From: Pseudomonas rustica | Lineage (GTDB): Bacteria; Pseudomonadota; Gammaproteobacteria; Pseudomonadales; Pseudomonadaceae | DNA length: 64,000 bases | Assembly: GCF_018336155.1 (NCBI RefSeq) | Contig: NZ_JAGYHF010000008.1 | Span: 62,001 to 126,000, forward strand | Direction: 5' to 3' | In this document: positions 38,233 to 47,238 of the stretch, piece after piece | How positions within the stretch are numbered: the first letter of the stretch is position 1 | Layout of the letters: each line of letters begins with the position of its first letter | Position numbers and translations under genes: made by a program | Notes under the pieces: model-generated | What the model saw: the letters and a program-made list of their open reading frames with translations, nothing else | Told to the model about the DNA's origin: nothing | The model's database searches: none

Positions 38233-39108
38233 ATGAAACGTTTTCTTAGCATCGCCATGGCGTTGTGCATCGGCCTGACGATGAGCCTCGACGCCAACGC
38301 CAAGCGCTTTGGTGGTGGCAAAAGCGCCGGCGCTGCGCCGTCGCACCAGACCAGCCAGATGGCTCCTTCTTCTCCAGGCATGGGCGGCGCTGCTGCGACC
38401 GCTGGTGCTGCCGGTGCCGCGGGCGCTGCGGCCAAGGCCGGCGGTGCTTCGAAATGGCTCGGCCCACTGGCCGGTATCGCTGCCGGTGGTCTGCTCGCTT
38501 CCATGTTCATGGGCGGCGGCTTCCAGGGCATGCAGATCTTCGACATCCTGATCATGGCCGTGATCGCGTTCGTGATCTTCCGCTTCATCGCCGCACGTCG
38601 ACGCAAGCAGCAGGAGCACCTGGCTCCGGCCGGCGCGCCAATGCAGCGTGAAGTGTTCGAGCAGAAGCCTGCCGGCATGGGTTCGATCTTCGGTGGTTCG
38701 GCTGCACCTGCTGCCGCCCGTCCGGTGATCAACGCGCCAGCCTGGTTCAACGAGCAGAGCTTCCTTGAAGCCGCACGCAGCCACTTCCAGTCGCTGCAGC
38801 AGCACTGGGACGCCAACGAAATGGACAAGATCGCCGAGTTCGTGACCCCGCAAATGCTCGAGTTCCTCAAGCGTGAGCGTGCGGATCTGGGCGACGCGTT
38901 CCAGTCGACCTACATCGACAACCTCCAGGTTCAACTGGATGGCGTGGATGACCGTGCCGACAAGACCATCGCCACCCTGACCTTCAACGGTGTGTCGAAG
39001 TCCTCGCGCTTCGATCAGGGCGAAGTGTTCAGCGAAAGCTGGAACATGGAACGTCCGCAGGGCGAGAACCAGCCTTGGCTGGTCGCCGGTATCCGCCAGA
39101 ACGGCTGA
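38233..39108 (+). CDS. Tim44-like domain protein, membrane-associated
   Basis: A 291-aa protein with an N-terminal signal or anchor (MKRFLSIAMALCIGLTMSLDANA), a Gly/Ala/Ser/Pro-rich stretch at about residues 24-75, a second hydrophobic segment (FDILIMAVIAFVIFRFIAAR, about 100-120), and a C-terminal Tim44-like domain (about 165-290: FLEAARSHFQSLQQHWDANEMDKIAEF). In mitochondria this fold serves protein import; in bacteria its role is not established. The start at 38233 follows GGGAAAT and gives a normal signal sequence, unlike the ATG 36 bp upstream. Confidence 0.85.
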   Translation: MKRFLSIAMALCIGLTMSLDANAKRFGGGKSAGAAPSHQTSQMAPSSPGMGGAAATAGAAGAAGAAAKAGGASKWLGPLAGIAAGGLLASMFMGGGFQGMQIFDILIMAVIAFVIFRFIAARRRKQQEHLAPAGAPMQREVFEQKPAGMGSIFGGSAAPAAARPVINAPAWFNEQSFLEAARSHFQSLQQHWDANEMDKIAEFVTPQMLEFLKRERADLGDAFQSTYIDNLQVQLDGVDDRADKTIATLTFNGVSKSSRFDQGEVFSESWNMERPQGENQPWLVAGIRQNG

Positions 39109-39136
39109 TCCCCTCGCGCGGTTCACTTGCTGTAAT

Positions 39137-39166
39137 AAAAAACCCCAGCCTCGGCTGGGGTTTTCT
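39137..39166 (+). terminator. rho-independent terminator after the Tim44-like gene
   Basis: AACCCCAGC-CTCG-GCTGGGGTT forms a 9-bp stem with a 4-nt loop, flanked by an A-run before and TTTTCT after, about 30 nt past the stop codon. Confidence 0.85.
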
Positions 39167-39247
39167 ATTTCGCGGTTGCATCTATAGCGAGCTACTGTAT
39201 AAACCGGCCCATATAAACCGCGCCATTCAAGCAAGAGGATCCCGGAC

Positions 39248-39655
39248 GTGGAAGAAATTATCGAACAACTGCGCGAAGCCAACGAACCCGTACCGGTTCC
39301 ATTGGAGTTGCCTGACGAAGACCAACTGGTGGAAGTCGAAGAAGAACTCTTCATCAACATCCCGTTTGTTTTCAAAGAATTTTTGCTGACCGTCAGCGAT
39401 GTGGTCTACGGCAGCCTGGAACCGGTAACCGTCACCGACCCGCAGTCGCACACCTATTTGCCGGATGTCGCGGCCAATGCGTGGGACATCGGCGTACCGC
39501 GTGACCTGATCCCGATCTGCCAGGACGGTGAGAACTACTACTGCGTCGAAGAAGACGGCACTGTGGTGCTGTGGTCGGGCGAAGAAGAGTTGATCACCGA
39601 AGAGTCCTGGGAGTCGGTATGGCACTGGGCGCGGGACGTCTGGCTGGAAAGCTGA
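39248..39655 (+). CDS. SMI1/KNR4-family protein
   Basis: A 135-aa acidic protein of the SUKH/SMI1-KNR4 fold: EVEEELFINIPFVFKEFLLTVSDVVYGSLEPV near residues 30-61, followed by the conserved DLIPICQDGENYYCVEEDG near residue 85. The start is GTG (MEEIIEQLRE) with AGAGGA 8 nt upstream. Many SUKH proteins are immunity proteins, but no toxin is adjacent and this stand-alone form is widely conserved in pseudomonads, so a housekeeping role is as likely. Confidence 0.82.
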   Translation: MEEIIEQLREANEPVPVPLELPDEDQLVEVEEELFINIPFVFKEFLLTVSDVVYGSLEPVTVTDPQSHTYLPDVAANAWDIGVPRDLIPICQDGENYYCVEEDGTVVLWSGEEELITEESWESVWHWARDVWLES

Positions 39656-39676
39656 TCGGCCAGCCGCCCCGGCCGG

Positions 39677-41440
39677 TCAATGCCCCGACGACTCTTTGTG
39701 GTTGTCGAGGGTTTCCAGCAGCGCCACCTGCATCCGCGTGTGCACGCGGATGAACCAGCGCCAGAGCAGCGCCGCCACGGCGGCCGCGACCACGGCGATG
39801 AGCATCAGCAACTTGTTGGTCGGCAAAATACTGGCCGACAAGGCTGACAACAGCAGGAAAATCACCAGCAGCGAGAGAATCGGGATCACTTCGGCGATCA
39901 CCCGGCGCACTCGCTGTGTGTGACGCCCGGCCATCTCGGGTTTCACGCCCATCTCCGCCAGCAGCATCGACAGCGCCTTGAGCTTGCGATACGCGGCGAT
40001 CAAGAACGGCAACGACACCAGCAACGCCCCGCCCCAGATCAACGCCTTCTGCCAGCTAGGATCGGCGATCCAGTCCTGCAGCCAGGTTGAAAGACGTTCA
40101 GCGAAGAATGCGCCGGTAAAGAAAATCGCGATCACCAGCGCCAGATTGACCCCGACTTGCAGCAGGATCTTGCGAATAATCGACGCCAGCATCGCGCCCT
40201 CGCCTTGCGGCTGAATGCTGCGCAGCCATTCGCCATACATCCCCAGTACGCGCCCAAGACGCTTGGGCATCGCGCTCGACAGCTTGATCGACAGCGGATC
40301 GGCAGCGCGAATCAGGTATGGCGTCAGCAGCGTGGTGATCACCGAAACGGCCACGGCCACTGGATAGAGGAAGTTGCTGGTGACCTGCAAGGTCATGCCC
40401 AGCGCAGCGATGATGAAGGAAAATTCGCCAATCTGTGAAAGACCCATGCCCACGCGTAGTGAGGTGCGTCCGTCATTGCCAGCGATAAAAGCACCGAGGC
40501 CGCAGGAAAGCATCTTGCCGAGCACCACGGCGACCGTAATGACCGCGATCGGCCACGCGTATTGCAGCAGGATCATCGGGTCGAGCATCAGGCCGATGGC
40601 GACGAAGAAGATTGCGCTGAACAGGTCGCGAACCGGCTCGATCAACCGTTCGATTTTCAGCAACTGACGCGACTCGGCCATGATCGCGCCGATCAGGAAG
40701 GCGCCGAGCACCATGCTGTATTCAAGTTTGACCACCAGCAGGCAGAAGCCGAAACACAGGCCGAGCACGGTGATCAGCAGCATTTCGTTGCTTTCGAATT
40801 TGGCCACATAAGCCAGCAGCCGCGGCACCAGCAGAATGCCGATGACCAGCGCGACGATCATGAACAGCGACAGTTTGCCAACCGTGGAGAACACTTCGCC
40901 GGAGCTGACTGTGCCGCTGACGGCGATGCTCGACAGCAGCGCGATGATGCCAATGCCGAGGATGTCTTCAACGATCAGCACGCCGAAGATCAACTGCGCA
41001 AAACGCTCGTTTTTCATCTTCAGATCGTTGAGCGCCTTGACGATGATGGTGGTCGAGGAGATCGCCAGAATCGCGCCGAGGAACAGCGAGTCCATGGTGT
41101 TCCAGTCGAACCAGCGGCCGATTTCGTAACCGATCCAGATCATCAGGACAATTTCGAGGAACGCCGCAATAAACGCGGTGGCGCCGACCTTGAACAACTT
41201 GCGCAGGCTGAACTCCAGCCCGAGGCAGAACATCAGGAAAATCACCCCCAGCTCGGCGAGGGTCTTGATGGTTTCTTCATCATGGATAAGGCCGAACGGC
41301 GGCGTGTGCGGGCCAATGATGAAACCGGCGACGATGTAGCCGAGCACCACCGGTTGCTTGAAGCGGTGGAACAACACGGTCACCACACCCGCGACCAACA
41401 TGATCACTGCCAGATCCTGAATAAAACTGATGGCATGCAT
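39677..41440 (-). CDS. cation/proton antiporter of the CPA2 (Kef/YbaL-like) family
   Basis: A 587-aa inner-membrane protein. Residues about 1-385 are a CPA2 Na+/H+ exchanger domain with about 12 membrane segments (FKQPVVLGYIVAGFIIGPHTPPF; LAELGVIFLMFCLGLEFSLRKL; FVAIGLMLDP). Instead of the RCK/TrkA-N nucleotide-binding domain of KefB/KefC, the C-terminal 170 residues hold about four more hydrophobic segments (LALVIAIFFTGAFFAERL; LIWGGALLVSLPFLIAAY; PILSLLVIFLLLSALS; LLMLIAVVAAAVAALLWRW). The start has AAGGAG. It is convergent with the SMI1-family gene, 21 bp apart. The transported cation is not predictable. Confidence 0.88.
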   Translation of the reverse strand: MHAISFIQDLAVIMLVAGVVTVLFHRFKQPVVLGYIVAGFIIGPHTPPFGLIHDEETIKTLAELGVIFLMFCLGLEFSLRKLFKVGATAFIAAFLEIVLMIWIGYEIGRWFDWNTMDSLFLGAILAISSTTIIVKALNDLKMKNERFAQLIFGVLIVEDILGIGIIALLSSIAVSGTVSSGEVFSTVGKLSLFMIVALVIGILLVPRLLAYVAKFESNEMLLITVLGLCFGFCLLVVKLEYSMVLGAFLIGAIMAESRQLLKIERLIEPVRDLFSAIFFVAIGLMLDPMILLQYAWPIAVITVAVVLGKMLSCGLGAFIAGNDGRTSLRVGMGLSQIGEFSFIIAALGMTLQVTSNFLYPVAVAVSVITTLLTPYLIRAADPLSIKLSSAMPKRLGRVLGMYGEWLRSIQPQGEGAMLASIIRKILLQVGVNLALVIAIFFTGAFFAERLSTWLQDWIADPSWQKALIWGGALLVSLPFLIAAYRKLKALSMLLAEMGVKPEMAGRHTQRVRRVIAEVIPILSLLVIFLLLSALSASILPTNKLLMLIAVVAAAVAALLWRWFIRVHTRMQVALLETLDNHKESSGH

Positions 41441-41719
41441 GGCGTGGGCTCCTTGATGGACGAGGCTCGCAGTCAGACGTCAGAAAAGTCTGAGCGAGCG
41501 AAGTAAAAATCCGCTTTTCGTGTGGGAATTGCCCTTGAGAGGGGCTTTTGCAGGTTAACACCGCGACTTGCGGCTGGAAGGCGGTGCAATATATGGAAAC
41601 AGATCGATCCCGGCGTGACGGCGGCCCGTCGCCCGGCGTCCCGATAACGGTGCTTTTGAAAAGCGACCAGGCACCCGCAGAGGTGCTTCCAGAATTCAGC
41701 CTTGATCCGTGAGAACGTT

Positions 41720-42202
41720 ATGGAACCCGGAAACGCCCAGCTGTCGATGACGGTACTGATGACCCCCGACATGGCCAACTTCTCTGGCAATGTCCACGGC
41801 GGCACCCTGCTCAAATACCTCGACGAAGTGGCTTATGCCTGCGCGAGCCGTTATGCCGGCCGTTACGTAGTGACGCTGTCGGTGGATCAGGTGATTTTCC
41901 GCGAGCCGATCCATGTCGGCGAACTGGTGACCTTCCTCGCCTCGGTCAACTACACCGGCAATACCTCGATGGAAGTCGGCATCAAAGTCGTCACCGAAAA
42001 CATCCGCGAGCGCTCGGTGCGTCACACCAACAGCTGCTTCTTCACCATGGTCGCGGTCGATGACCAGCGCAAGCCGGCCGCCGTGCCGCCGCTGCAACCG
42101 CAGAACAGTGAAGACAAGCGTCGGTATATGCAGGCGCAGCAGCGTCGGCAGATTCGTCAGGAGCTGGAGAAGCGTTATCAGGAGATCAAGGGCGACGCTT
42201 GA
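41720..42202 (+). CDS. acyl-CoA thioesterase (hot-dog fold, YciA-like)
   Basis: A 160-aa hot-dog thioesterase that releases fatty acid from acyl-CoA. MTPDMANFSGNVHGGTLLKYLDEVAY near residues 15-40 contains the family's N-x-HGG-x-L-x-x-x-D/E active-site segment, and VTLSVDQVIFREPIHVGELV the second strand block. The C-terminus ends in a charged helix (RRQIRQELEKRYQEIKG). The second ATG in the frame, at 41720, is preferred over that at 41702 because the product begins as in relatives. The 279-bp gap before it holds nothing I can name. Confidence 0.87.
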   Translation: MEPGNAQLSMTVLMTPDMANFSGNVHGGTLLKYLDEVAYACASRYAGRYVVTLSVDQVIFREPIHVGELVTFLASVNYTGNTSMEVGIKVVTENIRERSVRHTNSCFFTMVAVDDQRKPAAVPPLQPQNSEDKRRYMQAQQRRQIRQELEKRYQEIKGDA

Positions 42203-42236
42203 TCAGCCTTTGGATTGATGTTGTTGGGTCTGTCGC

Positions 42237-42312
42237 TTTCGCGAGCAAGCCCGCTCCCACATTGGTTTTGTGTACGCCACAGATCCAATGTGGGAGCGGG
42301 CTTGCTCGCGAA
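42237..42312. repeat. paired inverted REP element, outward orientation
   Basis: CGCGAGCAAGCCCGCTCCCA... and ...TGGGAGCGGGCTTGCTCGCG are exact inverses around a short centre (CATTGG and CCAATG extend the arms). The orientation is opposite to the other doublets of this family. It sits between the thioesterase and pdxY stop codons. Confidence 0.87.
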
Positions 42313-42328
42313 TGGGGGCAACGCGGTC

Positions 42329-43201
42329 TTACAAACTGATCGCCGTCGCCTCAAACTTCACCCGCGGATGCGCAATCCGATCCTGCGCCCGCACCAGCTG
42401 CAGCTCATAACTGGCGCACGCCTGTGTCTCCAGCAACACTTCATGCACCGCCGCCGCCGTGAACTCGAACGCTGCCACCAGGCTATCGCCCAACAGCACC
42501 CGCGCCAGAAACAGGCCGGACGTCAGATCGCCCACGCCCACCGGCTGACGCGGAAACGCCAGCAGCGGGCGACGCAGATGCCAGCTGCCTTCAGCCGTCA
42601 CCAGCAACATCTCAAAGCCATCCGCCGGTTTGCCCGGATAATCCAGATGTTTGACCAGCACCGCTTTCGGCCCACGTGCCAGCAGTGCCCGTGCCATCGC
42701 CAGGCAATCGAACAGCGACTGCGGTTTACGCCCGGAAAAGCTGTCCAGCTCCAACTGGTTCGGGCACATGATGTCGGCCACGGCTGCCGCTTCTTCCAAC
42801 AGGAAGTCGCTGACCTCGGTCGGCACGCTGCAACCCTTCTCCGGATGGCCCATCACTGGATCACACAGATACAGAGCCTTCGGGTTGACCGACTTGATGC
42901 GCTCAACGCCGCTGAGAATCGCCCGGCCCTGCGCCGCGCTGCCGAGGTAACCGGACAGCACCGCATCGCAGTTGCCCAACTCGCCAATCGCGGCGATGCC
43001 TTCGACCAGCTCGGGAATCTGCTGCGGCGCCAGCACTTCACCCGTCCACTGGCCATACTGAGTGTGGTTGGAAAACTGCACCGTGTTCAGCGGCCAGACG
43101 TTGACGCCGACCCGCTGCATCGGAAAAACCGCAGCGCTGTTGCCGGCGTGGCCGAACACCACGTGGGACTGAATGGCGAGCAGATGAGGCGTACGTTTCA
43201 T
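42329..43201 (-). CDS. pdxY: pyridoxal kinase
   Basis: The 290-aa PfkB/ribokinase-fold enzyme of vitamin B6 salvage that phosphorylates pyridoxal. Signature segments are HLLAIQSHVVFGHAGNSAAVFPM at the N-terminus, TVQFSNHTQYGQWTG near residue 40, CDPVMGHPEKGC near 118, and the ATP/anion-hole GVGDLTSGLFLA near 222. The start at 43201 (MKRTPH) has GGAA upstream at a better distance than the ATG 9 bp earlier. The frame stays open for 170 codons further upstream, but that part is antisense to the DUF3301 gene. Confidence 0.95.
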   Translation of the reverse strand: MKRTPHLLAIQSHVVFGHAGNSAAVFPMQRVGVNVWPLNTVQFSNHTQYGQWTGEVLAPQQIPELVEGIAAIGELGNCDAVLSGYLGSAAQGRAILSGVERIKSVNPKALYLCDPVMGHPEKGCSVPTEVSDFLLEEAAAVADIMCPNQLELDSFSGRKPQSLFDCLAMARALLARGPKAVLVKHLDYPGKPADGFEMLLVTAEGSWHLRRPLLAFPRQPVGVGDLTSGLFLARVLLGDSLVAAFEFTAAAVHEVLLETQACASYELQLVRAQDRIAHPRVKFEATAISL

Positions 43202-43312
43202 TCGGGGCATTCCGTAAAACGATTGAAATTCAAGCCGCGCAGTATGCGACGAAACGCAGCCTGTACGACAGACCGGCGACGCAGTTAAGCTGACGCTATC
43301 TTTTGGAGTTTG

Positions 43313-43732
43313 ATGTTGATGCTGACCCTCGAAAACATCTTCGTGCTGATGCTGTTCGCCGTGGCCGGCGCGTGGCTGTGGCACAACCACGGCTTGCGCG
43401 AGCGCGCGCTGGCGCGGGTCAAACAGCATTGCATCAACGTCGGCGTCGAGCTGCTGGACGGGAATGTTGCGCTGAAAAAGATCGGTTTGATCAAGGACGC
43501 CAACGGTCGCCGACGACTGGCACGGGTCTACAACTTCGAGTTCACCGTGACTGGCGAATCCCGGCATAACGGCACGATTACCCAGTTTGGTGCGCACAGT
43601 GCGCAGATCGAACTGGCGCCCTACCCGGCACCGTTCGACGATACGCCGCCGGTGGTTGAGGTACAGCGGCCGCGAGCGGAAGTTATCGAGCTGAGCCAGT
43701 GGCGGCAGGAACATACCAAGTGGAAACCCTAA
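43313..43732 (+). CDS. DUF3301 domain protein
   Basis: A 139-aa membrane-anchored protein of unknown function. Residues about 3-20 form one membrane helix (LENIFVLMLFAVAGAWLW), and the rest matches DUF3301 (RERALARVKQHCINVGVELLDG then LARVYNFEFTVTGE). ATG codons at 43313 and 43319 both follow the GGAG at 43305; the first is annotated but its spacing is tight. It is divergent from pdxY. Confidence 0.82.
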   Translation: MLMLTLENIFVLMLFAVAGAWLWHNHGLRERALARVKQHCINVGVELLDGNVALKKIGLIKDANGRRRLARVYNFEFTVTGESRHNGTITQFGAHSAQIELAPYPAPFDDTPPVVEVQRPRAEVIELSQWRQEHTKWKP

Positions 43733-43820
43733 AGATCAAAAGATCGCAGCCTTCGGCAGCTCCTACATGGGACTTATGTACACCCTGTAGGAGCTGCCGA
43801 AGGCTGCGATCTTTTGATCT
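43733..43820. repeat. inverted repeat of the agatcaaaagatcgcagcc...ctcctac family
   Basis: The longest copy of this family: arms of about 34 bp, AGATCAAAAGATCGCAGCCT onward and its inverse, with a 20-bp loop. It fills the gap between two convergent genes and overlaps the stop codon of the COG0523 gene. Confidence 0.88.
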
Positions 43821-44784
43821 ACCCCTCCCGACACCCCGACAAACCCCGCTGCAACACCTCAACATCCAGCGCCTCACCGAAGATCAACTCGATCCGCGAA
43901 TCCCTCCGCCACTCACTGACCTGCCAATTCAACTCGGCATTATCCAAAGCATTCGCAGACGCCCAGCCCTCCGCGCTGTGGATAACCAGTTTCGCCCGCT
44001 GCCAATTGAGGCTGGCCAGCCACTCAGCAATGCGCTGCTTGTTGAATATCTGCCCCGGATGCCAACGCCAGCCAATGCTCCAGCCTCCCTCCTGCGCCTG
44101 ACTCAGGCAAATCGGCAGCGTCGGATCGCTCCAGACGGCCGGCATCTGCCCTAATCCCTTGGGTACGACCAAGTTATCCACACCGCTGACCGCTTGTGCA
44201 GCCAGGCCCGGCAATTCGCTGAGCGATAGTTGCGCCTGTTGCGTCCAGATCAACCGGACTGGCGGCAACTGGCTGGCGATTTTTGCCCGAGCCGGTTCAT
44301 CGAGATTTTCAGCCTTGTTCAACAGCAACAGGCCTGCGCTTTCCAACGCTTCCCGCTGCGCCGCCGGCAACGCTTTCCCCGCCTCAAGCGCCTGAGCATC
44401 CAGCACCAACACACACGGCTGCACCGCCAACACACCCAGCCATGGCGCCTCATTCAATTGCTTGAGTAACTGCGCCGGGTGCCCCAGTCCAGACGGTTCG
44501 ATAAACAATCGATCGGGTTTGGCCTTACGCAACAAACGTCCGAGGCCGATCTGAAACGGCGCGCCATTGACGCAACACAAGCAGCCTCCGGCCACTTCGC
44601 CCAGTGCGATACCATCGGCATCGCTGGTCAACAGCGCGGCGTCGAGGCCGATCTGGCCGAATTCATTGATCAACACTGCCCAGCGTTCGCCCTCCGGCCG
44701 CTGGGCCATGAGCTGGCGAATCAGGCTGGTCTTGCCGGCGCCCAAAGGGCCAGCAATGACATGGGTAGGAATGTTCTGCAACAT
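43819..44784 (-). CDS. CobW/COG0523-family GTPase, short form
   Basis: A 321-aa G3E GTPase of the metal-chaperone group. It has Walker A GPLGAGKTSL near residue 12, the metal-binding CxCC motif (GGCLCCVNG) near 70, Walker B-like LFIEPSGLGHP near 93, and a guanine-specificity segment LLNKAENLDE near 155. The C-terminal CobW_C domain is short. It lies next to zigA and a DUF1826 gene, matching the P. aeruginosa PA5532-PA5541 zinc-starvation locus, so metal delivery under zinc limitation is inferred. Two perfect DnaA 9-mers fall inside it. Confidence 0.87.
   Translation of the reverse strand: MLQNIPTHVIAGPLGAGKTSLIRQLMAQRPEGERWAVLINEFGQIGLDAALLTSDADGIALGEVAGGCLCCVNGAPFQIGLGRLLRKAKPDRLFIEPSGLGHPAQLLKQLNEAPWLGVLAVQPCVLVLDAQALEAGKALPAAQREALESAGLLLLNKAENLDEPARAKIASQLPPVRLIWTQQAQLSLSELPGLAAQAVSGVDNLVVPKGLGQMPAVWSDPTLPICLSQAQEGGWSIGWRWHPGQIFNKQRIAEWLASLNWQRAKLVIHSAEGWASANALDNAELNWQVSEWRRDSRIELIFGEALDVEVLQRGLSGCREG
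43977..43985 (-). other. perfect DnaA 9-mer (inverse TTATCCACA)
   Basis: TGTGGATAA lies within the COG0523 GTPase gene, 197 bp from a second perfect copy in the opposite orientation. Confidence 0.4.
44174..44182 (+). other. perfect DnaA 9-mer TTATCCACA
   Basis: A perfect match to the strongest E. coli DnaA box, within the COG0523 GTPase gene. Binding in vivo is not shown. Confidence 0.4.
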
Positions 44785-44813
44785 GGCCGGGAGTTTTCTT
44801 GGGAGATTCGAAG

Positions 44814-45170
44814 ATGCGTTGGATGGGATGGTCGTTGCTGTTGGCGCTGCTGTCGAGCGAAGCGTGGGCTCAGGCCTGCGTGGTGCACAGTCAGGGCGAG
44901 CGGCTCGACGTCAAAGTCTGTCAGCAGAACCGCAACATTCCGCAGAAACTGTTCAACGATGGCTTCTGCCAACCGACGCTGGCCGGGCAGAAAGTCGAGG
45001 TGCAGTACGTCGATCAGTGCCCGAGCGGTGCCTTCGGTGTGTGCAGCAACGCGCAAGTCGCCAATATGCCTTATCGCCAGGACATCCACTATTACGGCGT
45101 CGCCACCGATGCCGCATATTTAAAGCCGTATTGCGAAGACCAGAGCCAAGGGTCGTGGCTCAAGCCTTAA
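44814..45170 (+). CDS. small exported hypothetical protein
   Basis: A 118-aa product with a clear signal peptide (MRWMGWSLLLALLSSEAWA^Q) and six cysteines in the mature part, suggesting a disulfide-stabilised periplasmic protein. I do not recognise a domain. The ATG at 44814 has GGAG 8 nt upstream. It is divergent from the COG0523 gene, with only 29 bp between start codons, and convergent with the DUF1826 gene, which it overlaps by 4 bp, so it sits within the zinc-related block. Confidence 0.72.
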   Translation: MRWMGWSLLLALLSSEAWAQACVVHSQGERLDVKVCQQNRNIPQKLFNDGFCQPTLAGQKVEVQYVDQCPSGAFGVCSNAQVANMPYRQDIHYYGVATDAAYLKPYCEDQSQGSWLKP

Positions 45171-45811
45171 CCGAGCCAGTCGAGGGTCAGTATCAAACGA
45201 CGCTCGCCAGCGGCCGGTTGCGGTGAGCGATGGATGAGACCGAAGCCTTCATTGCCGTGCCATTTCTCGCCTTTCAATAGCGCAACGTCGCCACTATTGA
45301 GTTGCTGGATTTGCGCTTGGGGTTCGGCGTTGGCCTGCCCTAGTTGCTGGCGATCCATCGTCCCCTCCTTCAGCCATTGGCTGCCGACGCCGGCGTACGT
45401 GGTAATCAGTCGCACCGGCACGTGATCGACATGAAATCGCGGGCACATGGCTTTATCAAGCACCCGCAGGCGCAGGCCGATGCGCTTGGCGCCCAGCAAA
45501 CAGGCGAAGGCGCTGACCAGCCATTTCAGGTCAGCGATAAAGCCTTCGTAACCTTCCAGATCACGGAAGCCTGAGGCCAACCCGGTCAGGTCAGCCTCGG
45601 CGTCCTCGTTCGCCAGCTCCAGGCATAACGATTCCGCCAAGGGTTCGTTGAGCGACAGCAGTAACTGAGCGAAATCGCTGATGTGCAACGGCAATTGCCG
45701 CTGCCACACGGCGAGGTTGGTGTCGTCCTGGAGGATCTTCGTCAACGTTTCAGGTGTCGGCCCTTGGTGCTGATGGCGCGTACGGTTTTGCATGAGTTTG
45801 AGGGCGAGCAT
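45167..45811 (-). CDS. DUF1826 domain protein
   Basis: A 214-aa protein of unknown function, recognised by DUF1826 features: RLRVLDKAMCPRFHVDHVPVRLITTYAGVGSQWL near residues 113-146 (H-x-D and conserved Arg) and a C-terminal GERRLILTLDWLG. The layout resembles an Fe(II)/2-oxoglutarate dioxygenase (H-D pair, distal His, Arg), but that is inference. It overlaps the zigA stop by one base (TGATG), so it is the second gene of a zigA operon. Confidence 0.82.
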   Translation of the reverse strand: MLALKLMQNRTRHQHQGPTPETLTKILQDDTNLAVWQRQLPLHISDFAQLLLSLNEPLAESLCLELANEDAEADLTGLASGFRDLEGYEGFIADLKWLVSAFACLLGAKRIGLRLRVLDKAMCPRFHVDHVPVRLITTYAGVGSQWLKEGTMDRQQLGQANAEPQAQIQQLNSGDVALLKGEKWHGNEGFGLIHRSPQPAAGERRLILTLDWLG

Positions 45812-47016
45812 CAGGCGGCCTCTTCATGCCAAGGGCCGAACGGATCCGCCAACAATCGCCAGCCCTCTACGCCGAGGGCCATTTCTTCATCGGTGAGCAG
45901 GCAGTCATCCAGTTCGTCAGAGAGCTGTAGGAAATCGATGTTCTGACCGATGAACACCAGTTCCTGGCGGCAATCTCCTACGCTCGGTATCCAGTTTTCC
46001 ATGATCGCGGCGGTGCTTTCCTGATCCTGTGGCCACTGGTTTTTCGCTATGAAACGCCACCAGCGCCCGGCAAAACCGTGGCGCATCAAGCCGCCGGCCT
46101 GCGACCAGCTACCGGCGTCTGTGGGTTTGCTCGCCAGCCAGAAGAAACCTTTGGAGCGCAGCAGTTTGCCGTTCAGCCATGGGCGATCGATGAAGCTGAA
46201 GAAGCGTTGCGGGTGAAAGGGTCTGCGCGCGCGATAGGCGGTGGAAGCGATGCCGTATTCATCGGTTTCCGGAACGTGCTCACCGCGTAATTCCTGCAGC
46301 CAGCCCGGTGCTTGCGCGGCTCTGTCGAAATCGAAGCGACCGGTGTTGAGGATCTTCTCCAACGGCACTTCGCCCATGACCATCGGAATGATCTCGGCCT
46401 GGGCGTTGAGGCGTTTGAGGATGGCGATCAATTCCTCACGCTCGGGCTGGCTGATCAGGTCGATCTTGCTGATCAACAGCACGTCGGCAAACTCGATCTG
46501 TTCGATCAACAGGTCGGTGATCGAGCGCTCGTCTTCCTCGCCGAGAATTTCGCCACGGGAGGCGAGGCTTTCTGCCGCCTGGTAGTCCGGCAGGAAATTC
46601 ACACCGTCGACTACAGTGACCATGGTGTCGAGACGGGCGATGTCGGAGAGGCTTTGCCCGTGTTCATCGCGGAAGGTGAAGGTTTCAGCGACCGGTAACG
46701 GCTCGGAGATACCGGTGGATTCAATCAGCAAATAATCGAAGCGCCCTTCCCGGGCGAGTTTGCTGACTTCTTCGAGCAAGTCTTCGCGTAACGTACAGCA
46801 GATACAGCCGTTGCTCATTTCGACTATTTTTTCTTCTGCGCGGTTTAAGCTGACATCACGCTGGACTTCGCTGCCATCGATATTGATCTCGCTCATATCA
46901 TTGACGATAACTGCGACGCGAAGGCCCTTTCGATTACGTAGTACGTAATTCAAAAGTGTACTTTTTCCGGCGCCCAAAAATCCTGAAAGTACGGTGACGG
47001 GCAATTCGGCTGACAT
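45811..47016 (-). CDS. zigA: zinc metallochaperone GTPase (COG0523)
   Basis: A 401-aa G3E GTPase expected to deliver zinc to client proteins during zinc shortage. Motifs are Walker A SGFLGAGKSTLL near residue 10, the zinc-site CxCC (GCICCTLRED) near 72, LIESTGISEP near 97, and ISKIDLIS for guanine near 180. The CobW C-terminal domain with RRPFHPQRFFSFID follows from about 265. The gene is divergent from a small exported protein, and a perfect 15-bp Zur palindrome lies 129 bp upstream of its start, so zinc-dependent repression by Zur is strongly suggested. Confidence 0.9.
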   Translation of the reverse strand: MSAELPVTVLSGFLGAGKSTLLNYVLRNRKGLRVAVIVNDMSEINIDGSEVQRDVSLNRAEEKIVEMSNGCICCTLREDLLEEVSKLAREGRFDYLLIESTGISEPLPVAETFTFRDEHGQSLSDIARLDTMVTVVDGVNFLPDYQAAESLASRGEILGEEDERSITDLLIEQIEFADVLLISKIDLISQPEREELIAILKRLNAQAEIIPMVMGEVPLEKILNTGRFDFDRAAQAPGWLQELRGEHVPETDEYGIASTAYRARRPFHPQRFFSFIDRPWLNGKLLRSKGFFWLASKPTDAGSWSQAGGLMRHGFAGRWWRFIAKNQWPQDQESTAAIMENWIPSVGDCRQELVFIGQNIDFLQLSDELDDCLLTDEEMALGVEGWRLLADPFGPWHEEAA

Positions 47017-47144
47017 TGGATAATCCTCATAGGAAGGCAGCCGATTGACGCTTTTACTAGCGCTTGGCGTTTTGAGGCTTCATACGAGGGTTTCGTTGAA
47101 GCTAAACGCTTGAAATCGGCCTGCTCAGGCTCAGTTATTATTTA

Positions 47145-47159
47145 TGTTATAGTATAACA
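47145..47159. promoter_or_regulatory. Zur box upstream of zigA and the small exported gene
   Basis: TGTTATA-G-TATAACA is a perfect 7-1-7 palindrome and agrees with the GTTATAnTATAAC core of proteobacterial Zur sites. It lies in the 222-bp divergent region. Confidence 0.85.
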
Positions 47160-47238
47160 ACATTAATAAACCACCCCTGCTCTTGTCCTGAGCGATAAAC
47201 AGCAGGAAGCTGAGCCCATCCCACACGCGGAATTGGTA

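Noticed and set aside
39248..39655. SMI1/KNR4 protein as an immunity protein of a toxin system
   Set aside because: No toxin, Rhs or CDI gene adjoins it; neighbours are housekeeping genes and the gene has its own context conserved in pseudomonads.
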